Below are positions 17,689 to 25,995 of a stretch of 55,609 nucleotides of DNA, piece by piece. A program made the translations under genes and the position numbers. Source of the stretch: Carboxylicivirga sp. Its GTDB lineage: Bacteria > Bacteroidota > Bacteroidia > Bacteroidales > Marinilabiliaceae. Position 1 is the first letter of the stretch; each line of letters starts with the position of its first letter. The notes beneath the pieces are model-generated. The model ran no database searches and was not told the DNA's origin. It saw only the letters and a list, made by a program, of their open reading frames with translations. Where the stretch lies: positions 1-55,609 of the forward strand of contig JAOARW010000005.1 in assembly GCA_025210475.1 (NCBI GenBank), read 5' to 3'.

Positions 17689-20215
17689 CCCTACCAATTC
17701 TTAATGTTGAGCCATCCGGGTCAATATCAAATCGGGTTACACCTTCTTCTCCTAATTTTTGAATGAACTTTACAAGTAACTCTGGGATATTCTGCAAGTT
17801 GGTATCCCAGTCAGCCCCGACAGTTGCGTTTTCTTCAATTCCAGCTAACTTATCTGCATCTACTTGTGGGTAGCTTACCTTTTGGGTATTGGTTTCAATT
17901 GCCTCTGCTTGTTCAGGAGAAATTGTAACAGGTTTATTCTGTACATTTTGTTCCCAATCAGCTCCAACGGTTGCATTCTCTTCAATCCCTGCTAACTTAT
18001 CTGCATCAACTTGTGGATAGCTTACTTTTTGAGTATTGGCTTCAATAGCTTCGGCTTGTTCAGGGGAAATGGTCACAGGCTTGTTCTGCACATTTGATTC
18101 CCAATCAGCCCCAACAGTAGCGTTTTCTTCAATACCCGAAAGTTTATCTTCATCAGCCTGTGGATAGCTTCGCTTTTCTGTATTTGTTTCAATGGCTTCT
18201 GCTTGTTCCGGAGAAATGGTAACAGGTTTGTTCTGTACATTCAATTCCCAATCAGCTCCAATAGTAGCGTTCTCTTCAATCCCTGAAAGCTTATCTGCAT
18301 CTACCTGTGGATAGCTATTCTTTTGGCTATTGGTTTCAATGGCTGCTGCTTGCTCAGGAGAAATTGTAACAGGTTTGTTCTGTACATTTTGCTCCCAGTC
18401 AGCTCCAACAGTTGCATTTTCTTCAATACCTGCCAATTTATCAGCATCAGCTTGTGGATAGCTTACTTTTTGAGTATTGGCTTCAATTTCTTCTGCTTGT
18501 TCAGGAGAAATGGTTACAGGTTTATTCTGCACATTTTGTTCCCAATCAGCCCCAACAGTAGCGTTTTCTTCAATACCCGAAAGCTTGTCTTCATCAGCCT
18601 GTGGATAGCTTCGCTTTTCGGTATTTGCTTCAATGGCTTCTGCTTGTTCAGGAGATATGGTTACAGGTTTGTTCTGCACATTCGATTCCCAGTCCGCCCC
18701 AACAGTTGCATTTTCCTCAATGCCAGAAAGCTTTTCTTCATCGGTTTGAGGATAGCTTCGTTTTTCGGTATTTGCTTCAATAGCTGCTGCCTGTTCCTGA
18801 GAAATAGTTACAGGTTTATTCTGTACATTCTGCTCCCAATCAGCTCCAGCCGTTGCGTTTTCTTCAATACCTGACAGCTTATCTTCATCTGCTTGTGGAT
18901 AACTACGTTTAATATTGTTGGATTCAATATCGGCTGCTTGCTGTGGGGAAATAGTCACAGGTTTATTCTGTAAATTCTGTTCCCAATCAGCTCCAACAGT
19001 TGCATTTTCCTCGATACCCGATAGCTTTTCTTCATCGGTTTGAGGATAGCTACGTTTTTGCGTATTCACCTCAATTGCTTCTGTCTGTTCCTGGCTAATC
19101 GTTACAGGTTTGTTTTGTACGTTGCTTTCCCAATCTGCCCCGGCAGTTGCGTTTTCTTCAATCCCTGCTAACTTCTCAGCATCCGCTTGTGGGTAGCTAC
19201 TCTTTTTGTTGTTGTTTTCAATGGCAGTAGCCTGTTCAGAAGAAATGGTGTTGGGTTTGTTTTCCAATTCCTCAAAATTGGAAGTCAGGTTCATATCGTT
19301 TTCCAACTGTGATAGTTTTGTTGGAATGGCGATATTTAGATTACCATCAGGGTCGGTAACAAAACCACCATGTACCTCGATACCTCCGTTGGGCATGTAC
19401 ACAGGACTTTTCTCTGAAATCAACAAATCTTCAACGTTCCCTGCGATAATCAAACCACCTGAAATTTGCTGAACAATGGTTTTGGGTCTAAAGTCCGGAG
19501 CTGATTTTGAACGAGCGATATTAATAAATGAGCCAACCGAAGCCCTATCTAAGATTGTGTCCTGAACATCACGGTTCATCTTGAAATAAGTATCAGAGAA
19601 AACAATCTTGTTATAACCCCGGTCAAACACACATGATTGATTGACTTTAGCCTCAAAACAGCAATCGTCAATGTTAGTGGTACTGTTCAAGAATGCCAAT
19701 GCTCCGCTGCCTTCATCGCTGTACTCGAAACGAATATCCCTGAAATTAATGGCACTATTATAAATCTCAATTGCCTTGTCGCTCTGGAAAATAACAGGCT
19801 TCACGTAAGTGCCGACTATTCCATTCACCTTATTGCTCAATGAACAGATGTTGATTTGATAGGAAAAATCACGAAGTACCAGGAACGTTCCCAAGTCATT
19901 AATGAAAGTTCCATCCTCGAACATGATGCTGATACTCGCATTCTCGTTGGTATGGTATTTCAATGCCTTGGGCAATGAATCAAATAAAAGCTGGAGTTTT
20001 GAAAAAGGTGTTCCCGAAGGAATGATAATTGCCTTTTGGTCGAGGTCGTATTCAAACCCTGCTATCTGCTGGTCCTTACTCATATCAAACACGCCCTGAA
20101 ATACCTTGTACTGTTCGTGTTCCATACCCAAGTAAGCATACTGGCCATCGGAAGCCCATTCTCCTTTTTTCAGTAACGGTGGGGTCGTTCCCCTAAACAT
20201 CTTGATTGTTCCCAT
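17681..20215 (-). CDS. Repeat-rich fibre or spike protein
   Basis: The protein has about 844 residues. An N-terminal region of about 300 residues, rich in beta-strand patterns, is followed by ten tandem 49-residue repeats. The repeat consensus includes NVQNKPVTISPEQAEAIE, SYPQADADKLAGIEENAT and GADWE, and a short C-terminal tip follows. The KLAGIEENAT unit is the same type as the KLAGIEAGA repeats of tail fibres and host-recognition proteins. I infer a host-recognition fibre or spike of a virion. The open frame begins with GTG at 20260, but the ATG at 20215 (MGTIKMFRGTTPP) follows an AT-rich leader and is a better start. No intramolecular chaperone domain is visible. Confidence 0.78.
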   Translation of the reverse strand: MGTIKMFRGTTPPLLKKGEWASDGQYAYLGMEHEQYKVFQGVFDMSKDQQIAGFEYDLDQKAIIIPSGTPFSKLQLLFDSLPKALKYHTNENASISIMFEDGTFINDLGTFLVLRDFSYQINICSLSNKVNGIVGTYVKPVIFQSDKAIEIYNSAINFRDIRFEYSDEGSGALAFLNSTTNIDDCCFEAKVNQSCVFDRGYNKIVFSDTYFKMNRDVQDTILDRASVGSFINIARSKSAPDFRPKTIVQQISGGLIIAGNVEDLLISEKSPVYMPNGGIEVHGGFVTDPDGNLNIAIPTKLSQLENDMNLTSNFEELENKPNTISSEQATAIENNNKKSSYPQADAEKLAGIEENATAGADWESNVQNKPVTISQEQTEAIEVNTQKRSYPQTDEEKLSGIEENATVGADWEQNLQNKPVTISPQQAADIESNNIKRSYPQADEDKLSGIEENATAGADWEQNVQNKPVTISQEQAAAIEANTEKRSYPQTDEEKLSGIEENATVGADWESNVQNKPVTISPEQAEAIEANTEKRSYPQADEDKLSGIEENATVGADWEQNVQNKPVTISPEQAEEIEANTQKVSYPQADADKLAGIEENATVGADWEQNVQNKPVTISPEQAAAIETNSQKNSYPQVDADKLSGIEENATIGADWELNVQNKPVTISPEQAEAIETNTEKRSYPQADEDKLSGIEENATVGADWESNVQNKPVTISPEQAEAIEANTQKVSYPQVDADKLAGIEENATVGADWEQNVQNKPVTISPEQAEAIETNTQKVSYPQVDADKLAGIEENATVGADWDTNLQNIPELLVKFIQKLGEEGVTRFDIDPDGSTLRIGRDD
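17804..19273 (-). repeat. Ten 147-bp tandem repeats inside the fibre gene
   Basis: Ten in-frame units of 49 codons lie back to back. Copies differ mostly at third positions and at a few residues (SPEQ/SQEQ, EKRSYPQ/QKVSYPQ), so the array is fairly old but could still change length by recombination. Confidence 0.85.
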
Positions 20216-20268
20216 ATATGAAGTCTTTTTTATTAATTGTAAATCATTATCAGCCCCCACCTTGTGGG

Positions 20269-20871
20269 TTAGATTAGTGAATAAGCTTTGTTGAACAGTT
20301 CGTTGCTGACGTAACTTCCTCCATTCTCAACTTTAGCTATTGAAAGCACCAAAAGGCGAAGCGTATTCTTGGTAGGTAGAAGCTTAGCAGTCTTGCTAAC
20401 TTTTAAATCCTTACACACGGTATTGATATAAGCTGCCGTATTGTTCTCAAACTTAGGCGCATATTCCTCGATAAGAGCAGGAACTGTGTTCTTGCCTTTT
20501 TCAATGTCATGCTTGAGGTCTTTAATCATGGCACGGACTCCGTAAACAGGAGCTTTAAACATTTCAAAACGCCTGTCTTTGTTTTGCTCTTTGGGCAGTT
20601 TACCGTTCCATTTGATGTTGGTGTAAATCAGGTTTCCCGGATTGTTGTTGCGGATGCCCCTGGGTGCATTGGATAGATATGTATTGCCACCATTCCAATT
20701 TTGAAAATCAGAAGGCAACTCATTTTTGTTCGTAGTCAAAATATTTGAACCACGATGGGGCAATAGCCCTTGCCGTCTTTTCTTATTGCGTCTGCGAATA
20801 AGTAAAACGGTAGTCACTATCGCCCCTGTGGTTACTAACCCTCCCGAAATAAATAATATCTTTTTATTCAT
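20269..20871 (-). CDS. Membrane-anchored muralytic virion protein
   Basis: This 200-residue protein has an N-terminal transmembrane helix (about 4-25) followed by a basic stretch (RRRNKKRR). The domain at about 68-190 contains APRGIRNNNPGNLIY, W.G, DRRFEMF, VYGVRAM and EEYAPKFENNTAAYI. These are the marks of phage structural/lytic-transglycosylase-like proteins, sometimes annotated as structural protein P5. It would sit in a virion membrane or the host inner membrane and locally open peptidoglycan during entry. It lies 8 bp from the open frame of the fibre gene, within the late operon. The catalytic residue cannot be assigned with certainty. Confidence 0.75.
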   Translation of the reverse strand: MNKKILFISGGLVTTGAIVTTVLLIRRRNKKRRQGLLPHRGSNILTTNKNELPSDFQNWNGGNTYLSNAPRGIRNNNPGNLIYTNIKWNGKLPKEQNKDRRFEMFKAPVYGVRAMIKDLKHDIEKGKNTVPALIEEYAPKFENNTAAYINTVCKDLKVSKTAKLLPTKNTLRLLVLSIAKVENGGSYVSNELFNKAYSLI

Positions 20872-20930
20872 ATACCCACTTAGTTTTTGTAATTGCCTAT
20901 AGCTTTAATGATTATCTCAGGCATTGCCTG

Positions 20931-21407
20931 TTAGAGAGGGATTCCCCAACTGTCGAACTTGGGTTTTATTTTGGCAATCTCTTTATCGCTTAGCTCAAAG
21001 CGTAACCATCCAATCAAGTTGTAATCCTGACCAAGAAATGCAGCACGAGTTCCCCATAGGTACATCTTCATCCCGAAAGCTTTTATCACAAGTAGCATAT
21101 CGTCTTTGGTCTGTAGCTTATCTATGGTGCTGTAAATCGTTTTTTCGTCTGTTCCGAAATCAAGCATTGCACCGTACAAAGTATTAGCATACAAGGCTGC
21201 ATCAGAAGGAGAAATGGTCAAATTTTCCTTTTGCAGAACCATATCGCTCAATGCAGGAGCAACCCTTGATGAAGTGCCATCAGGATTGCGCTTGAACAAT
21301 AGTTTTTTAACGGCATAAATACCTATGCCTACGCCTAAGATGGGTAAGCCATATTTAATTCCATTAGCGACTAATGTTGCCTTATTTACTGGTGGTAACT
21401 TTTGCAC
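20931..21407 (-). CDS. Transmembrane protein with an annexin-like repeat
   Basis: This 158-residue protein has a hydrophobic helix at about 20-38 (glycine-rich, followed by KKLLFKR). Residues about 74-145 read like one annexin repeat: LYGAMLDFGTDEKTIYSTI, then about 18 residues, then KAFGMKMYLWGT, and finally WLRFELSDKEI. This parallels the annexin pattern AM.G.GTDE..I......F...YG......L..ELS. Annexins bind membranes through calcium; whether this one does is unknown. A membrane anchor plus a lipid-associated fold suits a virion with an internal membrane. It lies between the muralytic protein and a 58-residue gene. Confidence 0.65.
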   Translation of the reverse strand: MQKLPPVNKATLVANGIKYGLPILGVGIGIYAVKKLLFKRNPDGTSSRVAPALSDMVLQKENLTISPSDAALYANTLYGAMLDFGTDEKTIYSTIDKLQTKDDMLLVIKAFGMKMYLWGTRAAFLGQDYNLIGWLRFELSDKEIAKIKPKFDSWGIPL

Positions 21408-21419
21408 GGTACTTGAATT

Positions 21420-21596
21420 TTAGATGTATCTCAATGCGGTCTTTACAATTTTTGGGTTCTTGGCTACTTTGGAGAGCAGCTTAATAATATCCTCCTGTTC
21501 CACCTTGTTTACCGCATTTTGTATCAGGTTTCCCACTTGCTGAACTGTTTCAGGTGTTTCTGCTTCAATGGTTATTCCTACTTTGAATTTTCTCAT
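21420..21596 (-). CDS. Small hypothetical late-operon protein (58 aa)
   Basis: This short gene reads MRKFKVGITIEAETPETVQQ at its start and ends NPKIVKTALRYI. It fits exactly between its neighbours (11 bp after the upstream stop and 12 bp before the next start), in the same direction, with an ATG and helical amphipathic composition. No homology is recognised. Position and codon structure are the support. Confidence 0.65.
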   Translation of the reverse strand: MRKFKVGITIEAETPETVQQVGNLIQNAVNKVEQEDIIKLLSKVAKNPKIVKTALRYI

Positions 21597-21607
21597 AATC
21601 GTATGTT

Positions 21608-22723
21608 TTAATCGTTATCTAAATCTTGATTGTCTATATCAGTATTATCCGGTTCTTCAATACCGCTCATAGCTTGATTCAGGAACATGAGTGTTTTATT
21701 GATGAGTTCTGCTTTATCCAAACACAAGCCAACTATATTGGCAATTTTGGCTACATCTTGCAGCTCCCAAGTCATAAGGGCATCAGAAAGATTCTTGATA
21801 ATCTCTGCTTTCTTCCTGTCTTCCGGTGTATTAGCCGAACCCATGTCGGTAATTTCAACATTGGTTTCAGGTATTGTGGCTGTTTCTTCAGGACTATCAT
21901 CAATCATCCCTAAAGCACTTTTCAACTCATCTGCTGAAAGTCCTAGTAACTCCGCTGTTTTCGGACTATTCGTAAGAATGCGTGAACCGATACCAACCAA
22001 AGCACCAGTGGCAACACGTTTCATTACTTCATTGGTAGCGTATCCAGCCAATCTGTTTTCAAGGTCTATCTTCTCAGTTTTCAGCTCCTTGTTTTCACCT
22101 TGATAGCGGTCTTTTTCAGCACGTAGCTCGGCATTCTCGTTGCGTAATCGCTCATACCTTTCTTCAAGGTTGGTGTAGCGTGTCTCAAACTTAAAATCGT
22201 CAAGTTGTTTTTGGTAGTTGATGCGTTCTACTTCCTTGTTATTGCCTGATAGTGCATTGAATAGACCAAACAAACCTTCAACCTTACTTTTTGCCTGTTC
22301 GTTTTCACCTGTAATCAAGCCCAACAAACCATTAAGCTCTCCAAATCCGTCTGTAGTGTTCTGGATTTGGTGCTGCTTCATTTCCTCCTTAATGATGGTA
22401 TGGATTTCAGCTCTTTCAATGGGTTCTTTGGGTGGATTTAAAAGTCCACTAACGTTGATGGTGTAACCATTTATGTGTTTAGCATTGTGACTTTTTCCTC
22501 CAAACACATCTACACGTAAAGTGCCATGTGCTTGTTTTGCTTTTTCGATAGCCTTTTCAATATCGTTGTTGAACATCTCTGTTCCTGCTGTCCTTGACGT
22601 GAGTGCCGTTTCATCAACACCTGTCAATAGATATATCTCATAAGCGTATGGGTATTTCTGTTCAACCTCGGAACGCTTGATAAACTCGTATATGCTTTGT
22701 ATTTGCTCTCTGTAATCTAGCAT
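21608..22723 (-). CDS. Coiled-coil structural protein candidate
   Basis: The protein has 371 residues. The N-terminal 130 residues are mixed and polar. A long coiled coil (about 165-235: ERYERLRNENAELRAEKDR and following heptads) leads to a glycine-containing hydrophobic stretch (ATGALVGIGSRIL) and a C-terminal acidic tail (NTDIDNQDLDND). There is no enzymatic motif. As a member of the late operon it may be a scaffold or minor virion protein. The ATG at 22723 is well placed, 7 bp after the upstream stop. Confidence 0.65.
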   Translation of the reverse strand: MLDYREQIQSIYEFIKRSEVEQKYPYAYEIYLLTGVDETALTSRTAGTEMFNNDIEKAIEKAKQAHGTLRVDVFGGKSHNAKHINGYTINVSGLLNPPKEPIERAEIHTIIKEEMKQHQIQNTTDGFGELNGLLGLITGENEQAKSKVEGLFGLFNALSGNNKEVERINYQKQLDDFKFETRYTNLEERYERLRNENAELRAEKDRYQGENKELKTEKIDLENRLAGYATNEVMKRVATGALVGIGSRILTNSPKTAELLGLSADELKSALGMIDDSPEETATIPETNVEITDMGSANTPEDRKKAEIIKNLSDALMTWELQDVAKIANIVGLCLDKAELINKTLMFLNQAMSGIEEPDNTDIDNQDLDND

Positions 22724-22730
22724 GACTGTA

Positions 22731-23081
22731 TTAATTTCGGTGGGGAATAATCTTTACAAACTCCAATCGGTAAGGCTTAAAGCTTTCCGCTTGGGTTTTG
22801 ACGTCTATGTAATCGGTGAATACCTGGTAGCGGTACTCATCCATAAAGTCGTATTCTTCGGGTGTAGCAGTAAACACGTTATCGCTGCTAATCATTTCCA
22901 GCTCATCAATGGAACCGGGAAGACCTTTAGTGTTTAGAATCCACATGTCGTTTTTCAGGTCCAGGGACATATCGGGACTTGTAACTCGAATCACGATTGG
23001 TTTCAATTGATAACTATCAATGGTTCGTAACCCTGCTATGCGGTCTTTGGCGATAGTATGTAATAGTTCACTCGTGTTCAT
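22731..23081 (-). CDS. Hypothetical late-operon protein
   Basis: This 116-residue protein is not recognised. It is acidic, with alternating hydrophobic patterns suggesting beta strands (LKPIVIRVTSPDMSLDL), and has no membrane segment. It overlaps the upstream gene by 14 bp, so expression is likely coupled. A minor capsid or vertex role is possible but unsupported. Confidence 0.6.
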   Translation of the reverse strand: MNTSELLHTIAKDRIAGLRTIDSYQLKPIVIRVTSPDMSLDLKNDMWILNTKGLPGSIDELEMISSDNVFTATPEEYDFMDEYRYQVFTDYIDVKTQAESFKPYRLEFVKIIPHRN

Positions 23082-23904
23082 TGGTCATTTCCTCCGGATT
23101 TGGGTTCGACAATTGCAGTTCTTTCTTTGATGGAGCTTCGTACTCGATGTAAATCCTGATGGTCAGGATATTTTCCTCGCTGTTCTTGTTGCTCTTGAAT
23201 ACCGTGTAGATGTTACTGTTCACTTCCAAAGGCTCATGGAAAGGGATAATCTCTTTGCTGAGATACTTGATATTTCTGTTTGCCGTAACCATGTAGTCAC
23301 GAAGCAGGAAGCTGTTACCGTTTACCAATAAACTAATATTACCACACTCGTATGACTCAGGCTGCTTGTATGCCTTGATGGTTCTTTTGAACAGTTCGTC
23401 CTTGTGCTGATAGGTAAACACCAATGTTTGTTGGGCGATAAAATCGGAGAACTCAAGGTTGGTCATTCCCTGACCTCTTACAAAAAGATTGGATTCGTTA
23501 TAAACGAAATCAACAAACTGCTCATTGAAAACATGGGCTATATGGTCGCTCAATTCCTGTTGCTCATCTTTATTCAGACACGAATAAACAATACCATTGG
23601 TCAGTACCCTGATAATTTCAGGCAAGATGTCACTTTCAAAGAATGCACGACTATCATATTCATCTGCTCGTGTGCGCAAATAGGAGTAAAATAAGTCTGT
23701 AATCTGCTCATCGTTTAAAAGGTCAGTAATCAATGCTTGTGGGAAAGCAAGGCTCTCCACTACATCAATCAACTCTGTTTGCTTTTTAACGGTAGCAATA
23801 ACAGCCAGACCAGTTATCAACTTGCAGGAAGCAGGGAGCAAATCCTGTGCGTTGATATGACTGTTGTCCTCGGACTTATGCGTTATGACAAAATATCTTT
23901 TCAT
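23068..23904 (-). CDS. Hypothetical virion protein candidate
   Basis: The protein has 278 residues. The N-terminal 140 residues are mostly helical. The C-terminal half is rich in beta strands (ISLLVNGNSFLLRDYMVTA; NILTIRIYIEYEAP), a pattern compatible with a jelly-roll-like domain. It lies directly upstream of the 116-residue gene and downstream of the small beta-rich 24310 gene and the capsid candidate, so it may be a second capsid or vertex protein. I recognise no family. Confidence 0.6.
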   Translation of the reverse strand: MKRYFVITHKSEDNSHINAQDLLPASCKLITGLAVIATVKKQTELIDVVESLAFPQALITDLLNDEQITDLFYSYLRTRADEYDSRAFFESDILPEIIRVLTNGIVYSCLNKDEQQELSDHIAHVFNEQFVDFVYNESNLFVRGQGMTNLEFSDFIAQQTLVFTYQHKDELFKRTIKAYKQPESYECGNISLLVNGNSFLLRDYMVTANRNIKYLSKEIIPFHEPLEVNSNIYTVFKSNKNSEENILTIRIYIEYEAPSKKELQLSNPNPEEMTNEHE

Positions 23905-23926
23905 TATTTCGGATTGAGGATATTTT

Positions 23927-24310
23927 TTAATGGTCTACTTCGGCAAGCAGATACACACGCACATGGTAACTGTCATTGACAGCCAGATTTTCGCTATCAT
24001 CTTTGTAAATGATTCTGATAGGGCTGTTCTTTGCTTTTTCGTTCACAGGGAAAGTCACGTCTTTGATACTCATATCATCATTGTGATGAAGGAGAGCAAC
24101 CTCGGTATCATCGGGAATGATTTCAGTATCATCAATCCATGCTCGAAGTGTTGAACCCGGTAGGGCTTGTTGATTGGACAAGCGGAGGAACATACCCGTA
24201 ATGCGGTCGTGCTCTGTTTTGGTATTGCCGTTAAACTCAAAGGTTTCTCCTTTTTTAACCTCGAATTTTACAACCTGTAGTTTCTTTATTTTGTTGTCTT
24301 GTACTTCCAT
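23927..24310 (-). CDS. Small beta-rich virion protein candidate
   Basis: This 127-residue protein alternates short hydrophobic strands and turns over its whole length (KKLQVVKFEVKKGETFEF...MFLRLSN...STLRAWI...PIRIIYKD...YHVRVYLLAEV), as expected for a single beta-sandwich. It lies immediately downstream of the capsid candidate. It could be a minor capsid or spike-base protein of jelly-roll type. This is inferred from the pattern only, since no structure prediction was run. Confidence 0.6.
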   Translation of the reverse strand: MEVQDNKIKKLQVVKFEVKKGETFEFNGNTKTEHDRITGMFLRLSNQQALPGSTLRAWIDDTEIIPDDTEVALLHHNDDMSIKDVTFPVNEKAKNSPIRIIYKDDSENLAVNDSYHVRVYLLAEVDH

Positions 24311-24327
24311 TGGTATAAGTGATTAAG

Positions 24328-24363
24328 AAAAAAGGGACGGAAGCAAGCATTGCGACCGCCCCC
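24328..24363 (-). terminator. Partial terminator after the capsid candidate gene
   Basis: On the minus strand GGGGCGG and CCGTCCC can form a 7-bp stem with one G-U pair, followed by TTTTTT. It lies 27 bp after the stop of the arginine-rich gene and before the next late gene, so it could trim transcription and leave the capsid gene most highly expressed. Confidence 0.55.
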
Positions 24364-24390
24364 TCTAACGATTATGGCATACCCAAAAAA

Positions 24391-25236
24391 CTATGCTTTC
24401 TCTGTGATTGTACCCAATAAGGTTATCTTAACAGCAGGGTTGAAAACCTTGTCGCTGTTGTTGATAGCCTTTGGCATGTTCAGCTTTGGCGTGATGTCCA
24501 TTGATGGTTTTAACCACTTTGGATTCGCCAATTTGTACTGAAACTTACGCTTGGTGGTATCAGTATCATCAAATACCGCACATGAGATTTCAGGAAGAAT
24601 CACCTTTGTTCCTAAAGTCATCTCGAATGTTCCGTTAAGGATTTGTGCAGGAAGTGCAAACTGACCGAATGCGAAATCTGCCGGGTCGTTATCATCTTCC
24701 GATGCACCGTGAGCGTACTCAAGAACAATGTCAGTCAGCAAGAAATACTTTCCTGAATCCAACTGCGCACGGTTCAGGTTGGTACGACCAGCCTTCTTAT
24801 CATCCGATGCTTCCATCAAATCAATATCGGATTTGTCCTTAACCGACTTAATGGTATAGATTGCCGTATCAACAGTCTGCATACGTGCATCTTTCAATGC
24901 CTTTTGAATCTCTGCCGGAAGCTGCTGTCTGCGCAATTCAAACTGACCTTTTGAAGTCAATTGAGTTGTCAAACCTGTTTTAACAGCGGTACTTCTGCGA
25001 CCAGCATTGTAAGACCTGCGAACAGCACGTTTGCGGTAACTACGCCTGCGACCTCTACGGCTTCTGCGTCTTCTTCTACGTCTCGAACGTCCGAGTTCAC
25101 CAATGCCTTCCGTGGCATCATCCTGGTCATCTTCTTTGTCCAGGGAATCCTCTTCCTTATCGAGAATCGCTTCTTCTAAACCCTCTATATCTTCCATTGA
25201 GGGGTACAAATCATTTTGCTCATTAATCTCTGCCAT
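24391..25236 (-). CDS. Candidate major capsid protein with arginine-rich segment
   Basis: The protein has 281 residues. An acidic N-terminus (about 1-48, many D and E) is followed by a strongly basic run (about 50-82, with RSRRRRRRRSRRGRRRSYRK), then a beta-rich body of about 190 residues ending ITLLGTITEKA. Arg-rich arms next to a beta-rich shell domain are typical of small viral capsid proteins that bind the genome. A terminator-like hairpin directly after this gene fits a highly expressed product. It is the best capsid candidate here, but no signature of HK97 or double jelly-roll folds can be read from sequence alone. It could instead be a DNA-condensing core protein. Confidence 0.6.
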   Translation of the reverse strand: MAEINEQNDLYPSMEDIEGLEEAILDKEEDSLDKEDDQDDATEGIGELGRSRRRRRRRSRRGRRRSYRKRAVRRSYNAGRRSTAVKTGLTTQLTSKGQFELRRQQLPAEIQKALKDARMQTVDTAIYTIKSVKDKSDIDLMEASDDKKAGRTNLNRAQLDSGKYFLLTDIVLEYAHGASEDDNDPADFAFGQFALPAQILNGTFEMTLGTKVILPEISCAVFDDTDTTKRKFQYKLANPKWLKPSMDITPKLNMPKAINNSDKVFNPAVKITLLGTITEKA

Positions 25237-25302
25237 GATAATTTGTTTTTGTGGCTCAATAGCCTGTTATAAAATTGAATTGATTACTTAGTTGTGAATA
25301 AA

Positions 25303-25962
25303 TCAGGATGCCATCATATCACCCGAAAAGATGTCGTAGTCCATGCTGTCCGGGTCAACCTCTTTAATCTTACCGATTTGAGGTTCTTCATCCTCTTGAT
25401 AGTCTGATGTACCAATAGGTTCATCGCTCATTGCATAATCAGCTGCTGCACTTCCCACAGGGTCATCACTCATGGAATAGTCAGAAGCTGCACCTGAAAC
25501 AGAAGCTTCTATTTCACGCTCGATGTCTATGTCCGCTGCTGGCAAAGCTTGTGTGATTGGGTTCAGGGCTTGTAAACCATCAACTTCATCATAGTCCTCG
25601 TCTCCAATGATGCCCTCTAAACCTTGCAGTATAGTTTTACCTGTGGCTTTCTTGATAATGGATTCTACACCAGCTCCTGCTGCTCCAACAAGACCAAGCT
25701 TGATGTATTCATTTTTGGTAAATTGAGTACCTACCAAACCGCCCATTGTAACCGCTGCCGGAACAATGTAGCTTTTCATGTCGTTGCCTAAAAGACCACT
25801 TACTGCCTGACTTTTTTCTAATTTTTTTAAAGCGTACTTTCCAACTGCAAACCCTGCTACGGCAGCAATGGGCTTGCCTATGTTGTTGGTGGCTTTCATA
25901 AAGTCAATTTTTGTCCCGGCGGATGTTCTCCTGGGGCTTGACATTGTTTTCTTAACTGCCAT
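25303..25962 (-). CDS. Small multi-pass virion membrane protein candidate
   Basis: The protein has 219 residues. It has a basic N-terminus, then glycine/alanine-rich hydrophobic segments at about 33-45, 66-80 and 88-100 (PIAAVAGFAVGKYAL; IVPAAVTMGGLVG; LGLVGAAGAGV). The tail is long and acidic, with an imperfect internal duplication (ASDYSMSDDPVGSA / AADYAMSDEPIGTS). This composition resembles small membrane proteins of viruses with an internal lipid layer. It lies between the capsid candidate and the large transglutaminase-like protein. No family is recognised. Confidence 0.65.
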   Translation of the reverse strand: MAVKKTMSSPRRTSAGTKIDFMKATNNIGKPIAAVAGFAVGKYALKKLEKSQAVSGLLGNDMKSYIVPAAVTMGGLVGTQFTKNEYIKLGLVGAAGAGVESIIKKATGKTILQGLEGIIGDEDYDEVDGLQALNPITQALPAADIDIEREIEASVSGAASDYSMSDDPVGSAAADYAMSDEPIGTSDYQEDEEPQIGKIKEVDPDSMDYDIFSGDMMAS

Positions 25963-25995
25963 GTTCTTAATTTTTAATAATTGTTTATCTATTGA

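Noticed and set aside
17804..19273. Plus-strand open frames over the fibre repeats
   Set aside because: They are shadows of the 147-bp repeat on the opposite strand and contain the same periodicity.
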